DNA of 64,000 bases, taken from Kibdelosporangium sp. MJ126-NF4. GTDB lineage: Bacteria; Actinomycetota; Actinomycetes; Mycobacteriales; Pseudonocardiaceae. Under the pieces are notes generated by a model. That model saw only the letters and a list, made by a program, of their open reading frames with translations. It had not been told where the DNA came from and did not search any database. Shown here piece after piece: positions 8,996-18,500 of the stretch (the first letter of the stretch is position 1; every line of letters starts with the position of its first letter). A program made the position numbers and the translations under genes. The stretch covers positions 1 through 64,000 of the forward strand of contig NZ_CDME01000015.1 of assembly GCF_000826545.1 (NCBI RefSeq). The letters are read 5' to 3'.

Positions 8996-9997
8996 GTGAC
9001 AAGGCCAAATCCACGTCAGACGGCCGCCATGTCGGCGGCTCTGTCCGGCGCCGTCGACCTGTCGGCGCTCAAGGCGCGGGCGGATGCCACCGCACGTCAG
9101 GCACCCGGCATGCCCGCGGCAGCCGCACCGGCGGGGGGCAGCGCGCCCGCCGCGGGCGGCCCGTACGTCTACGACGTCACCGAGGCGACCTTCCAGGCGG
9201 ACGTGGTCGAGCGTTCGCTTCAGGTCCCGGTGGTCGTCGACCTGTGGGCCGAATGGTGTGGCCCCTGCAAGCAGCTGTCACCGGTGCTCGAACGGCTGGC
9301 CAACGCCAGCGGCGGCGCCTGGGTGCTCGCCAAGGTCGACGTCGACGCCAACCCGCAGATCGCGCAGCTGTTCGGCGTCCAGTCGATCCCGACCATCGTG
9401 GCGATCGCGGGTGGCCGTCCGGTGGACGCCTTCTCCGGCGCGCAGCCGGAGCCGCAGATCCGCCAGTGGATCGGGGCGCTGCTGGACGCGTTGCGCGACC
9501 GCATGCCGGGCATCGCGGCTGCCGAGGCCGGAGCCGGAGCCGAGGCCCAGGTCGACGGCGCGGTCGACGAGGTCTACGAGGAGCCAGCCGACCCCCGGCT
9601 GGTGGCAGCGGAGGACGCGTTCGAGCGCGGCGACTTCGCCGCGGCCGAGCAGGCCTACCAGCAGATCCTCGACGTCGAACCGGCCAACGAGGAGATCAAG
9701 GCCGCGCTCGCGCAGGTGAAGTTCACCGCGCGCGCCGAGTCGGCCGATCCGTCGGCCATCGGCAAGGCGGACGCCGACCCGTCGGATGTCGACGCGCAGC
9801 TCGCCGCGGCCGACGTCGAGGTGGCGCAGCAGTTGGTCGACGAGGCGTTCGCCCGGCTGATCAGCACGGTCCGCAACACCGCGGGTGACGACAGGGACAA
9901 GGCACGCACGCACCTGGTCGAGCTGTTCGGGCTGTTCCCGAGCGACGACCCCCGCGTCGCCAAGGCCCGCCGGGACCTGGCCAGCGCGCTGTTCTAG
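8996..9997 (+). CDS. Thioredoxin-TPR co-chaperone (CnoX/YbbN-like)
   Basis: Cytoplasmic protein of 333 residues. Residues about 60-165 form a thioredoxin domain with an intact WCGPC motif (Cys88 and Cys91), and the C-terminal half holds TPR-like helices ([19 protein letters not shown]). This layout matches CnoX/YbbN proteins that protect clients from oxidation and hand them to chaperonin. Many CnoX proteins have lost the redox cysteines; this one keeps both, as is common in actinobacteria. The alanine/proline-rich N-terminal 55 residues are low complexity. CAGGAT about 6 bases before the GTG suggests a leaderless start. Confidence 0.85.
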   Translation: MTRPNPRQTAAMSAALSGAVDLSALKARADATARQAPGMPAAAAPAGGSAPAAGGPYVYDVTEATFQADVVERSLQVPVVVDLWAEWCGPCKQLSPVLERLANASGGAWVLAKVDVDANPQIAQLFGVQSIPTIVAIAGGRPVDAFSGAQPEPQIRQWIGALLDALRDRMPGIAAAEAGAGAEAQVDGAVDEVYEEPADPRLVAAEDAFERGDFAAAEQAYQQILDVEPANEEIKAALAQVKFTARAESADPSAIGKADADPSDVDAQLAAADVEVAQQLVDEAFARLISTVRNTAGDDRDKARTHLVELFGLFPSDDPRVAKARRDLASALF

Positions 9998-10049
9998 AAA
10001 TTCACGAGCACCGGCGGACAGTTCTTCGTTCGCCGGTGTTTCACTGTCG

Positions 10050-10814
10050 TCAGTGGACACTTCGTTCGCGGCCGGTCGGCCACAGCACCGCCCTGATCAC
10101 GAAATCCCTGCCCTCCGGCCCCGCGCTGAGCTGTCCGTCCACAAGGGCCACTCGCTCGCGCAGCCCGATCAGGCCGTGTCCGGCGCGGCGCCCGCTCGGG
10201 CTCGCCCGCTCGTTTCGGACCTCGATGACGAGTTCATCCGGTTTGTACTCGATGGTCAGCTGCACCCAGCCTGTCCCGTACTTCCGCGCGTTGGCAAGGG
10301 ATTCCTGGACGATCCGGTACACCGTCACGTCGACCGGCGCGGGCAGCGGCCGCTGCTCGCCGATCAGCGTGACCTCGACGCGGTCGTCGAGCAGGCTGTC
10401 CAGATCGAGACCGGGGTCGCGCGGCTCGCCGAGCAGCGAGCTGAGCTCGTCGATCACCTTGGCACTGGCCACCCGGACCGCCGCGAGTTCACGCGCTGTT
10501 CGCACGGCGTCACCCACAGCGGCACCGGTCAGCAACGCGGCAGGGATGATCGGACCTGGTCCGCTCCACCAGTCACCGACGACAATCGTGGCGGCCACGG
10601 CAAATCCGGCGATGGCGGCCAGAACAGAAACAACAACCGTCCACCGCCGGGCCGAGACCCCGGCGAAGTATGCCGCAAGCAGCACAATCACCGAAGCCCA
10701 CGCCGCCAGGCCGAACTTCGACGCCACCACCGCTGCTGCGGTCACGGCAAGGAGAACCGCAACGCTCACACCACAAAAGTACGGCGGATCGGCCCTCTGG
10801 CATACGTTTGCCAC
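10050..10814 (-). CDS. Histidine-kinase-like protein lacking the H-box
   Basis: Membrane protein of 254 residues with four hydrophobic segments (about 16-32, 36-54, 58-80, 86-102) followed by an ATP-binding domain. The N-box is IVQESLANARKYG and the G-box is HGLIGLRERV, as in NarL-type sensor kinases. The dimerisation/phospho-acceptor helix with the RxxHD histidine that should lie between the last membrane helix and SSLLGEP is missing in frame. No response regulator is adjacent. The GTG at 10814 is uncertain; GTG at 10769 is possible. It could be a degenerate kinase or a regulatory ATPase. Confidence 0.7.
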   Translation of the reverse strand: MANVCQRADPPYFCGVSVAVLLAVTAAAVVASKFGLAAWASVIVLLAAYFAGVSARRWTVVVSVLAAIAGFAVAATIVVGDWWSGPGPIIPAALLTGAAVGDAVRTARELAAVRVASAKVIDELSSLLGEPRDPGLDLDSLLDDRVEVTLIGEQRPLPAPVDVTVYRIVQESLANARKYGTGWVQLTIEYKPDELVIEVRNERASPSGRRAGHGLIGLRERVALVDGQLSAGPEGRDFVIRAVLWPTGRERSVH

Positions 10815-10945
10815 TCCAGATCACGGCTATTGTGTCCGAAGTAGTCACCCTAACCCCCCACAGCGGGACATCCTGTGACACAACGGTCAGCGGATTCGGC
10901 ACGCCGATGCCACACAAGCCGGGCCTGCGGTGAGACAGTGGCGGC

Positions 10946-11332
10946 GTGGAATTCGTGTATCGAGTGTTCGCCTCGGCTGTCGCTGTCTGGGCAGCGACCA
11001 TCCTGCCGGGGATCAACCTGCTCACCGGGTCGGCGCTGGCCCGCATCGGCACGCTGATCGGCGTCGCGGTGCTGTTCGGCCTGGTCAACCTGATCCTCAA
11101 GCCGATCGCCAAGATCGCCGGCTGTGTGGTGTACATCCTCACGCTCGGACTGATCGGGCTCGTGGTCAACGGCCTGCTGTTCTGGTTCACCGGGTGGCTG
11201 GCCACCGAGCTGGAACTGCCCTTCGAGGTCACCGGCTTCTGGGCGGGCTTCTTCGGCGCGATCATCGTCGGAATCGTCAGCTTCGTCCTGACGCTCCCGC
11301 TGCACCTGAAGAAGCTGACCGGCAAGGGCTAG
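10946..11332 (+). CDS. Small four-helix membrane protein (phage-holin-like superfamily IV)
   Basis: Integral membrane protein of 128 residues with four hydrophobic helices separated by short loops (AVWAATILPGINLL, VLFGLVNLILKPIA, VVYILTLGLIGLVVNGLLFW, FFGAIIVGIVSFVLTL). The NLILKPI motif is typical of the widespread phage-holin family 4/DUF360-like membrane proteins. Despite the name there is no phage context here. Function is unknown. Confidence 0.75.
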   Translation: MEFVYRVFASAVAVWAATILPGINLLTGSALARIGTLIGVAVLFGLVNLILKPIAKIAGCVVYILTLGLIGLVVNGLLFWFTGWLATELELPFEVTGFWAGFFGAIIVGIVSFVLTLPLHLKKLTGKG

Positions 11333-11339
11333 CCCAGCG

Positions 11340-11382
11340 CACACACCGATGCCTGACTGTGCCGGGCAGGCATCGGTGTGTG
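11340..11382. terminator. Strong hairpin terminator
   Basis: ACACACCGATGCCTG at 11341-11355 pairs perfectly with CAGGCATCGGTGTGT at 11367-11381 around an 11-base loop, and one more C-G pair closes it. It lies 8 bases after the membrane-protein stop. Confidence 0.75.
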
Positions 11383-11490
11383 TTCGGCAAACCGTTGGCA
11401 TGACTGGAAAACCCTGGTCACCACCGGTTCGGGTTCACTCGAACGTGACACCGCGTCACTTGTTCGGCCGTAGCGGCCCGCAGCACGACG

Positions 11491-13506
11491 ATGGTTGTGT
11501 CACAAGCCTTCGATTTCCCGGAGGTAGGACACATCCAGATGCGAAGCCTGATCAGCAGGGACAAGGACGTCGAGAACGTGACCTGGCTGCTGGCCAACGG
11601 ACGGCTGGTCACCCTCACCGGCGTCGGCGGAGTGGGCAAGTCCACGCTCGCGACGCAGGTGGCGGAGTGCAACCGGTCCTCGTACCCCGACGGGGTCTGG
11701 CACGTGGACCTGGCGGTGCTGAACGACTTCGCCCTGCTCGCGCACACCGTCGCGGACGCGATGGACCTGCACGACCAGTCCGGCCGCAGCATGACGACCG
11801 TACTGGCCGACCACTTCCAGCCCCAGACAGCGCTGGTGGTGCTGGACAACTGTGAACACCTGGTACCGGCGTGCACCCTGTTCGTCGACACGCTGCTGCA
11901 CGCCGCGCCGGACCTACGCGTTCTGGCGACCAGCAAGGTGCCGCTGCACATCGAGGCCGAGCAGGTCCACGACGTGAAGCCGCTGCCGGTGCCCGAGCCG
12001 GACCAGACCGACGCCCCTGCCGTCGCGTTGTTCGTGCAGCGGGCGGCGTCCGCGTTGCCGGGCGGGTTCGAACTCGACGACGACAACCTCAAGGAGGTCG
12101 TCTCGCTGTGCTGCCGCCTCGAAGGCGTGCCGCTGGCGCTCGAACTGGCCGCCGCGCACCTGCGGCTGCTGCCGTTGGCCGAACTGGTCGCCCAGTTGGA
12201 CAGCCTGATCCGGGTCAAGCCCGCAGTCCGGGCCACAGTGGACTGGAGCTACGAGCTGTGCACGGCGTCCGAGCGGCTGCTGTGGCGGCGGATGTCCGTG
12301 TTCGAGGGAAGTTTCGACCTCGCGGCCGTGGAGAACGTGTGCGCGAGCTACAACGACATCCCGCTGGACACCGTGCCGGACGTGATCGTCGCACTGGTGG
12401 GCAAGTCCGTGCTGACCCGGCTGGACGAGCACGAGCCGCTGCGGTTCCGCGTGCAGGAGACGCTGCGGCAGTACGGCCGGGAACAGCTGCGCCAGGCCGG
12501 GGAACTGCCGCTGGTGCGCAGGCGGCACCGCAACTGGTACCTGAACGTGGCCGAGCAGCGGGAAGATCGATGGTTCGGCCCGCACCAGCGGGAACTGTCC
12601 GCACGAACTCGTCTCGATCACGCGAACCTCCGCGCGGCGCTGGGATTCTGCCTGACCGAGCCGGGCGAGTCCGTGGCCGGGCTGCGGCTGGCGGGCGCGC
12701 TGTGGTTCCACTGGATCGGCGGCGGGCAACTCGCCGAGGGCCAGCATTGGCTGGACTGGGCGTTGTCGTCGACCCGTCAGTCGACGACCGACCGCTGGAA
12801 GGCACTGTGGGTCAACGGATATGTCACCGCGCTACAAGGCAAGACCGGTGCCGCCAGGCAGCTGCTGACGCAGGTGGACAAGGACGCGGACAGCACGTCG
12901 CTCGCGCACACCGCGTACGTCCTCGGCGCCGTGTCGCTCTTCGAGGAGGATCTGACCGCAGGATCGGCCTGGCTGGAGGAAGCACTGATCCGGCACGGGG
13001 AACTCGGCGAGCTGGACAGCAACGTGATCATGGCGAGCGTGACGCTCGCGATCGCGCTCACACTGCGGGGAGAACTCCGGCGAGCGGAGTCACTCTGCTG
13101 TCAGGCACGTGAAGCGTGCGCGACCAACGGCGACACCTGGGCGCTGGCTTATGTTCTGCTGGCCCTCGCGGTGCTTGAAGTCCACCGGGGCGCGCTGGCC
13201 CCGGCGACCGCACTGGCCAGGGAAGCCCTGCGGATCAAGCGATCCGGCCAGGACCTGCTCGGTGTCACGGCCGCCCTCGGGCTGCTGGCGGTCACCACGA
13301 GCGACGACGAACGCGCGGCCACGTTGCTCGGTGCCACCGGCCGCGTCCGCGCGCACCTGGGCCTCGCCTCCGGCAGCACGATCGGCCTCCGGCGTACCGA
13401 GCAGGCCATCCGGGCGCTCGGCGGCCCCGCGTTCGAGGCCGCCTTCGCCCATGGCGCCCGGATGAGCATTCCGGACGCCATCACCTACGCCCTGAATACC
13501 TCGTGA
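11491..13506 (+). CDS. AfsR/LuxR-type STAND NTPase without DNA-binding domain
   Basis: Large cytoplasmic signalling ATPase of 671 residues. It begins almost directly with the NTPase domain: Walker A GVGGVGKSTLATQ, Walker B ALVVLDNCEH, and a GVPLALELAAAHLRLLP sensor region, followed by winged-helix and TPR-like repeats. In the usual ATPase-LuxR regulators the motif corresponding to the end of this protein (AHGARMSIPDAITYAL) is followed by a LuxR helix-turn-helix; here the protein stops. There is also no N-terminal SARP domain. It may signal through partners, or be a truncated regulator. The stop codon lies inside the terminator stem at 13500-13545. The start at 11491 is the first in-frame codon and is not supported by a clear ribosome site. 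Confidence 0.75.
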   Translation: MVVSQAFDFPEVGHIQMRSLISRDKDVENVTWLLANGRLVTLTGVGGVGKSTLATQVAECNRSSYPDGVWHVDLAVLNDFALLAHTVADAMDLHDQSGRSMTTVLADHFQPQTALVVLDNCEHLVPACTLFVDTLLHAAPDLRVLATSKVPLHIEAEQVHDVKPLPVPEPDQTDAPAVALFVQRAASALPGGFELDDDNLKEVVSLCCRLEGVPLALELAAAHLRLLPLAELVAQLDSLIRVKPAVRATVDWSYELCTASERLLWRRMSVFEGSFDLAAVENVCASYNDIPLDTVPDVIVALVGKSVLTRLDEHEPLRFRVQETLRQYGREQLRQAGELPLVRRRHRNWYLNVAEQREDRWFGPHQRELSARTRLDHANLRAALGFCLTEPGESVAGLRLAGALWFHWIGGGQLAEGQHWLDWALSSTRQSTTDRWKALWVNGYVTALQGKTGAARQLLTQVDKDADSTSLAHTAYVLGAVSLFEEDLTAGSAWLEEALIRHGELGELDSNVIMASVTLAIALTLRGELRRAESLCCQAREACATNGDTWALAYVLLALAVLEVHRGALAPATALAREALRIKRSGQDLLGVTAALGLLAVTTSDDERAATLLGATGRVRAHLGLASGSTIGLRRTEQAIRALGGPAFEAAFAHGARMSIPDAITYALNTS

Positions 13507-13545
13507 GTGTTTAGGCGAGTTAGAACCGGCCAAAACACTCACGAG
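13500..13545. terminator. Terminator made from a dispersed hairpin repeat
   Basis: CTCGTGAGTGTTT (13500-13512) pairs with AAACACTCACGAG (13533-13545), followed by a T-run at 13546-13550. It includes the TGA of the upstream gene and faces the minus-strand stop at 13553. Positions 13524-13544 are identical over 21 bases to 47077-47097, part of a perfect hairpin in the same kind of convergent gap. Confidence 0.7.
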
Positions 13546-13552
13546 GTTTTTG

Positions 13553-14596
13553 TTAGCTGTCCCAGCGGAAAACGCGGGAGGCGATGAACCCGACGACGAG
13601 TGTGAAGCCGAGCAGGATTCCGCCGGGCAGCAGCAACGCCTCGATTCCCTTGCCGCGGACCAGGAAGTCCTGCATGCCGTCGTTCATGTGCCGCAACGGG
13701 AAGATCTGCGAGACGACCTGCAGCCAGCCGGGCGCCCGATCCATCGGGAAGAACGTGCCGGACAGGAATGCCATCGGCAGCACCACGATCTGCGCGGCGG
13801 CTGTCGACGCCTCCTCGGTCTTGGCGAACGAGCCGATCAGCATCCCGATGGTGAAGAACGCGAGCGTGCCCAGCAGGAAGATCGGGATCGACAGCCACCA
13901 CGTGCCTGCCAGCTTCAAGCCGAACAACGGCAGGCTGGCGATCCCGATGAACACCACCGCCTGCACGACCGCGATGCCGATCGTCACACCGACGCGCGAC
14001 AACAGCACGGAAACCGGGGACACCGGGGCGAGCCACAGCCGCCGCAGCACCTGTTTCTTGCGCCACTGCACGAATGTCATAGCCGTGCCGAACACACCGG
14101 CTGAGGCCACCGCCCAGCTGAGGATGCCCGGTGTCAGGTACTGGATCGCGTTGAGGGAGTTGTCCTCCACCTGGCTCGGTTGGAAGCTGAACCGGGGCTG
14201 CTGACCGGTGGCCGCGACGTTGGCCTTGTCGACCACACTGGACACCAGCCCGTTGACGATCCCGGACTTGTTCTGGTCGCTCGCGGCGAACCGCAGCTGC
14301 ACGTCGGTGCCGTTCACGATCACCGCGCCGGGCAGGTCGCCGGACTTCACCTTCGCGACAGCCGCGTCCACGTTGTCGAACTGCTGGGCCTCGACCACCG
14401 GGATCTGCCTGAGCGCCTGCGCGACCGGGCCGTCGCCGACCACCGCGAGTTTGATCTTGTCAGTGCCCGAGTCCTGGAACAGCAGGCCGAAGATGACCAG
14501 GAACATCAGGGGGAACAGCACGATGAAGAACAACGCGGCCTTGTCGCGGGTGAAGGCCTTGGCACCGGCGATGGACAGGCTCTTGAAGGCACTCAT
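13553..14596 (-). CDS. ABC-2 type exporter permease (DrrB-like)
   Basis: Membrane subunit of 347 residues of a drug- or lipid-type ABC exporter. One hydrophobic helix (ALFFIVLFPLMFLVIFGLLF) precedes a large extracellular loop (residues about 45-165), followed by five helices and the conserved SGTFFPMDRAPGWLQ and PLRHMNDGMQDFLVRG segments of ABC-2 permeases. Start ATG at 14596 overlaps the ATPase stop as ATGA, showing translational coupling. Confidence 0.85.
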   Translation of the reverse strand: MSAFKSLSIAGAKAFTRDKAALFFIVLFPLMFLVIFGLLFQDSGTDKIKLAVVGDGPVAQALRQIPVVEAQQFDNVDAAVAKVKSGDLPGAVIVNGTDVQLRFAASDQNKSGIVNGLVSSVVDKANVAATGQQPRFSFQPSQVEDNSLNAIQYLTPGILSWAVASAGVFGTAMTFVQWRKKQVLRRLWLAPVSPVSVLLSRVGVTIGIAVVQAVVFIGIASLPLFGLKLAGTWWLSIPIFLLGTLAFFTIGMLIGSFAKTEEASTAAAQIVVLPMAFLSGTFFPMDRAPGWLQVVSQIFPLRHMNDGMQDFLVRGKGIEALLLPGGILLGFTLVVGFIASRVFRWDS

Positions 14597-15507
14597 GCCC
14601 GGTACTCCCGTCCGGTCAGGTCGAGGAAGACGTCCTCGAGGGTGGCGGTGCGGACCTGGAGCCCGTCGAGGGTTCCGCGCTCGGCCAGCGCGCCGAGCAC
14701 CGGCGCGGGCTTGCGCGTCGAGATCCTCAGTGTCGTGCCGTCGTCGGTCGCGTCGTCGACGCCGGTGAACGCGCGGACCTCGTCCAGTCGCAGCGTGCCG
14801 TGTTCGAGCATGATGTGGGTGGGCGCGTCCAGGCCGCGGACCAGCGCGGCCGGGGTGTCCATCGCCAGGATGGTGCCCCTGTCCATGATCGCCACGCGAT
14901 CGCACAGCACCTCGGCCTCGTCGAGGTAGTGCGTGGTGTACACGATTGTCTTGCCCCGTGAGCGAATTTCCCTCAGCACGTCCCAGAGGTTGCGTCGGGC
15001 CTGCGGATCCAGCGCAGCCGTCGGCTCGTCGAGGAAGACGATGTCCGGGTCGTGCGCCAACGCGCACGCGATCGACAGCCGCTGGCGCTGGCCACCGGAG
15101 AGCTTGTCCTCCCTGGTGTTGGCCTTGTCGCTGAGGCCGACGACCTCCAGCATCTCGTCGATGTTCTTGGGGCTGGAGCCGTACAGCGAGGAGAACGTCT
15201 CCAGCTGCTCCCGCGCGGTCAGCTTGTCGAAGAACGCGGACGCCTGCAGCTGGACGCCGATCCTCGGCAGCAGATCCACTTTGCGCGGCCACGGGTTCTG
15301 ACCGAGCAGCGTCACGCTGCCCGCGTCGGCCTCGCGCAGCCCTTCCACGATCTCCAGCGTGGTCGTCTTGCCCGCGCCATTCGGCCCGAGTATGCCGAAG
15401 AACTCGCCTTCGGCCACGGTGAACGACACGCCGTCGACGGCGGTGAGATCACCGTAGGCCTTGCGGATACCGGAGACGACGATCGCATCTCCCCCATTAC
15501 CGGTCAT
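14593..15507 (-). CDS. ABC exporter ATP-binding protein (DrrA-like)
   Basis: Nucleotide-binding subunit of 304 residues partnering the permease downstream. Walker A is GPNGAGKTTT, the signature is LSGGQRQRLSIA, and Walker B is DIVFLDEPTAALD. The C-terminal 80 residues form the DUF4162-type extension typical of DrrA/CcmA-like ATPases. The ATG at 15507 is chosen over upstream in-frame codons because family proteins start 10-15 residues before the VVSGIRKAYG strand. The export substrate is not indicated by the neighbours. Confidence 0.85.
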   Translation of the reverse strand: MTGNGGDAIVVSGIRKAYGDLTAVDGVSFTVAEGEFFGILGPNGAGKTTTLEIVEGLREADAGSVTLLGQNPWPRKVDLLPRIGVQLQASAFFDKLTAREQLETFSSLYGSSPKNIDEMLEVVGLSDKANTREDKLSGGQRQRLSIACALAHDPDIVFLDEPTAALDPQARRNLWDVLREIRSRGKTIVYTTHYLDEAEVLCDRVAIMDRGTILAMDTPAALVRGLDAPTHIMLEHGTLRLDEVRAFTGVDDATDDGTTLRISTRKPAPVLGALAERGTLDGLQVRTATLEDVFLDLTGREYRA

Positions 15508-15595
15508 GGGGGCAAGGTATCCCGCCGCACACGGGAAAAGCGCGTGCGACGGGATACCCAGTACAAATATCAGCCGTCCAGCTACCCCATTCGGG

Positions 15596-18500
15596 CTAAC
15601 CCACTGCCAAGGCGAACACGTGCAGCGTTCCACCGGACACCGTCGGCGGCAACGTCACGCTTTTGACCTGTTTGGACGGATCAAGGCCAACCGGCTCGGT
15701 CGCGAACACGTAGGTGTTCAGGCCCTGCGAGGATCCGTTGACCGAGTTGCGGTACGAGGACGTTGCCGCGATCCGGTTGCCGAACGAAGGTTGCTGCCCG
15801 CCACCGCCCAGCGTCCAGTCGGAGAACCCGACCTGCGCCTGCTGCGTCGATCCGTCGGTGTAGGTGATCGTGAGCTGGCCGGACGCGGTGCCGTTCGCCG
15901 CGCTGCCGAGCAGCGCCAGCTTGCTCGCACCCGACTGTGCCTGAACGTTCACCGTCTGTCCACCCGCGACCACGTTGTCCGGCTCGCCGATGTCGGTGAT
16001 CGGCCAGGTGTGCGCCAAACCGTCCACTGTGACCGTTCCGCCCGGTTTCAGTCCGCCGTTGGCCAGCGCGTTCGCCGAGTAGCTGAAGCCGACGTTGTCG
16101 AAGTTGGCGCTCGCCATCGCGTTGTCGGGGGATATCCCGACATTGTTGTAGGCAGATCGCAGGCTACCCGGCTGGGCGACCAGGATCTGCAGTGTCGCGC
16201 TCTGCAGCGCGCCCTGCGGGCCGGTGAACTGGACGACCACCTGGTAGGTGGCCTCCGGTGTGCCCGGCTCGACGCGCACGGCGACCGACCGGCCCGCCTT
16301 GGCGCCCGGCGGCACGATCAGTTCGCTGCCGCCGGGGATCACCGAGATTCCCGGCGGCCCCGGTGCGGTCCACGTCAGCCGCGCGCCCTGGCCGGAGAAG
16401 TCCTGCGCGCCGATCTCCACGAACCCGCTCGTGCCCGCGGGCAACACGACTCTGGCCGGGGAGACGTAGCCGCGCTGGCCGACCTCGGCGTCCCGGAAGG
16501 ACGGTGGCGCGTCACCCGCCCCGGTGCCCCACGCCGACGGCGTCGCGGACATGGTGAAGTCGACCGTGCCGCCCTTCTCCACAAAGGACTCGGGCAGCCA
16601 CGTCCTGCTCGACGGGCGGCCGTTGAGGAGCATGCTCTCGACGTACGGCGCCTTCGAACTCGCGCCCCTGCCCTTGATGGTCAGCGTCGCCCCGGTCGGC
16701 CTGGTCACCACGGCCTCCTCGAACAGCGGACCGTTCAGCACGAGCTCGGCGCGACCGGGGATCATCGGGTACGTCCCCAGCGCTGCCCAGACGTACCAGG
16801 ACGACAACTGGCCGAGGTCATCGTTGCCGACCAGGCCGTTCTCCTTGGGGCTGTACAGCTCCGTCAGTACCCTGCGGGTGGTCTGCTGGGTCTTCTGCGG
16901 CGCACCGGCGTAGTTGTAGAGCCAGGTGACGTGCGAGTTCGGTTCGTTTCCCATGAAGGCGAACGGCTTGCCCGGCCCGGCGTTGAGCTCCTTGAAGAAC
17001 GTGTCCAGCCGGTTCACGACGGTCGCGTCCCCGCCCATGGCGTTGAACAGTCCGCGCGCGTTGTACGGGACCATCCAGGCGTACTGTGCGCCGTTTCCTT
17101 CGACCCAGCCGTCGCTGCTGGCCGGGTTGAAGGACGTGAACGAGCCGTCCTTGTTGCGCGGGTTGAGGTATCCGTTGCCGGGGTTGTAGAGGTTCTGCCA
17201 GTTCTGGGCGCGTTTCATGAACGTGCTCCAGGTCGCCGTGTCCCCCAGCCTGCGTGCCAGTTCGGCGATGGCGAAGTCCGCACTGGTGTACTCCAGCGTG
17301 GTCGCGGCCGGACCCCACACGTTCGGTGCGCTCATCGGGACGTAGCCCAGCTTCTGGTAGTCCTCGAGCCCGGGGCGTTCGACGTATCCCTGGGTCGGCT
17401 GGGTGGCGCCGCGCAGCATCAGCAGCAGGGCCTTGGACGCGTCGAAGTCCTTGGCGCCGAACGCATAGGCCGTGGAGACGATGATGTGGTACGGATCGCC
17501 GTTCATCACGCCGGTGAACCCGTTGGCCACCGTCCAGCGATCCCACGCGCCACCTTGTTCGGCGTAGAGCATCATCGACCGCGCGATGTCCGACGCCTCC
17601 TTCGGCGCCAGCAGGGCCAGCAGCTGGAACTGCGAGCGGTAGACGTCCCAGCCGGAGAAGTTCGTGTACACGGGCCGGTCCGTGGTGCGGACGCGGCCGT
17701 CGAACCCGGCGTACCGGCCGTCGGCGTCGGAGAACACATTCGGCTGGATCAGCGAGTGGTAGAGCGCGGTGTAGAACGTGGACCGCTCGTCGGCCGTGCC
17801 GCCCTTGACCCTGATCTGGTTCAGCCTGGCGTTCCACGCCGCCCGCGCGTCGGTCTTGACCTGGTCGAACGGGCCGTTCTCGGCGGCAAGATTGCCTTTG
17901 GCGCCGTCGACGGACACAAACGACAGTCCAACACGGACATTGACGGTGTCCGACTCGAACGAGTCGAACGTGACAAACCCACCCGAGCCGGGGCCGGACA
18001 CCGTGGTGTCCGTCGGCGCGAGCGAACGCCGTGCCGGTTTCGCCGCCCGATCAGCGGTTTTCGGCGCGTCGACCGCGTCGAGGTCCACCTTGGGCGGTGC
18101 GCCACCGCGTTCCGCGCGCCCGCCTGGCGTCACCGAACCGTTCTTCCACGTCCCAACCGACTCGAAAGGACGGTCGAACTGCGCGTGGAAGTAGGCGCGG
18201 TAGCGGTGGTTGACGCCGCAGAACTTGCCGCTGGTGGCCCAGCCGCTGATGGAGTCCGCGCCGATCACGGTCTCCGCGTCCTCGGTGCCCGCGACCGAAC
18301 CGGACGTGTTGACCAGCAGTGTCGCCGGGGCACCGGCGGGGAACTGGAACCGGCCCGCTCCGGTCCGCTGCGTGGCCGTGAGCTCGGCCTTGACACCGGA
18401 GGCCAGCGTCACGCCGTAGTACCCGGGTGTCGCCGTTTCCCCCGCGCGGTCGAACTTCGCGACGTACCGGTTCGGGTCCGTCGCCGGTGACGTGGTCACC

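Noticed and set aside
10946..11332. Holin of a phage lysis module
   Set aside because: The family name is misleading; there is no endolysin or phage gene nearby, and such proteins are common in actinobacterial chromosomes.
15461..18490. Long plus-strand open frame antisense to the GH92 gene
   Set aside because: The minus-strand product has full GH92 signatures and a signal peptide; the antisense reading is arginine/valine/glycine-rich without domains.
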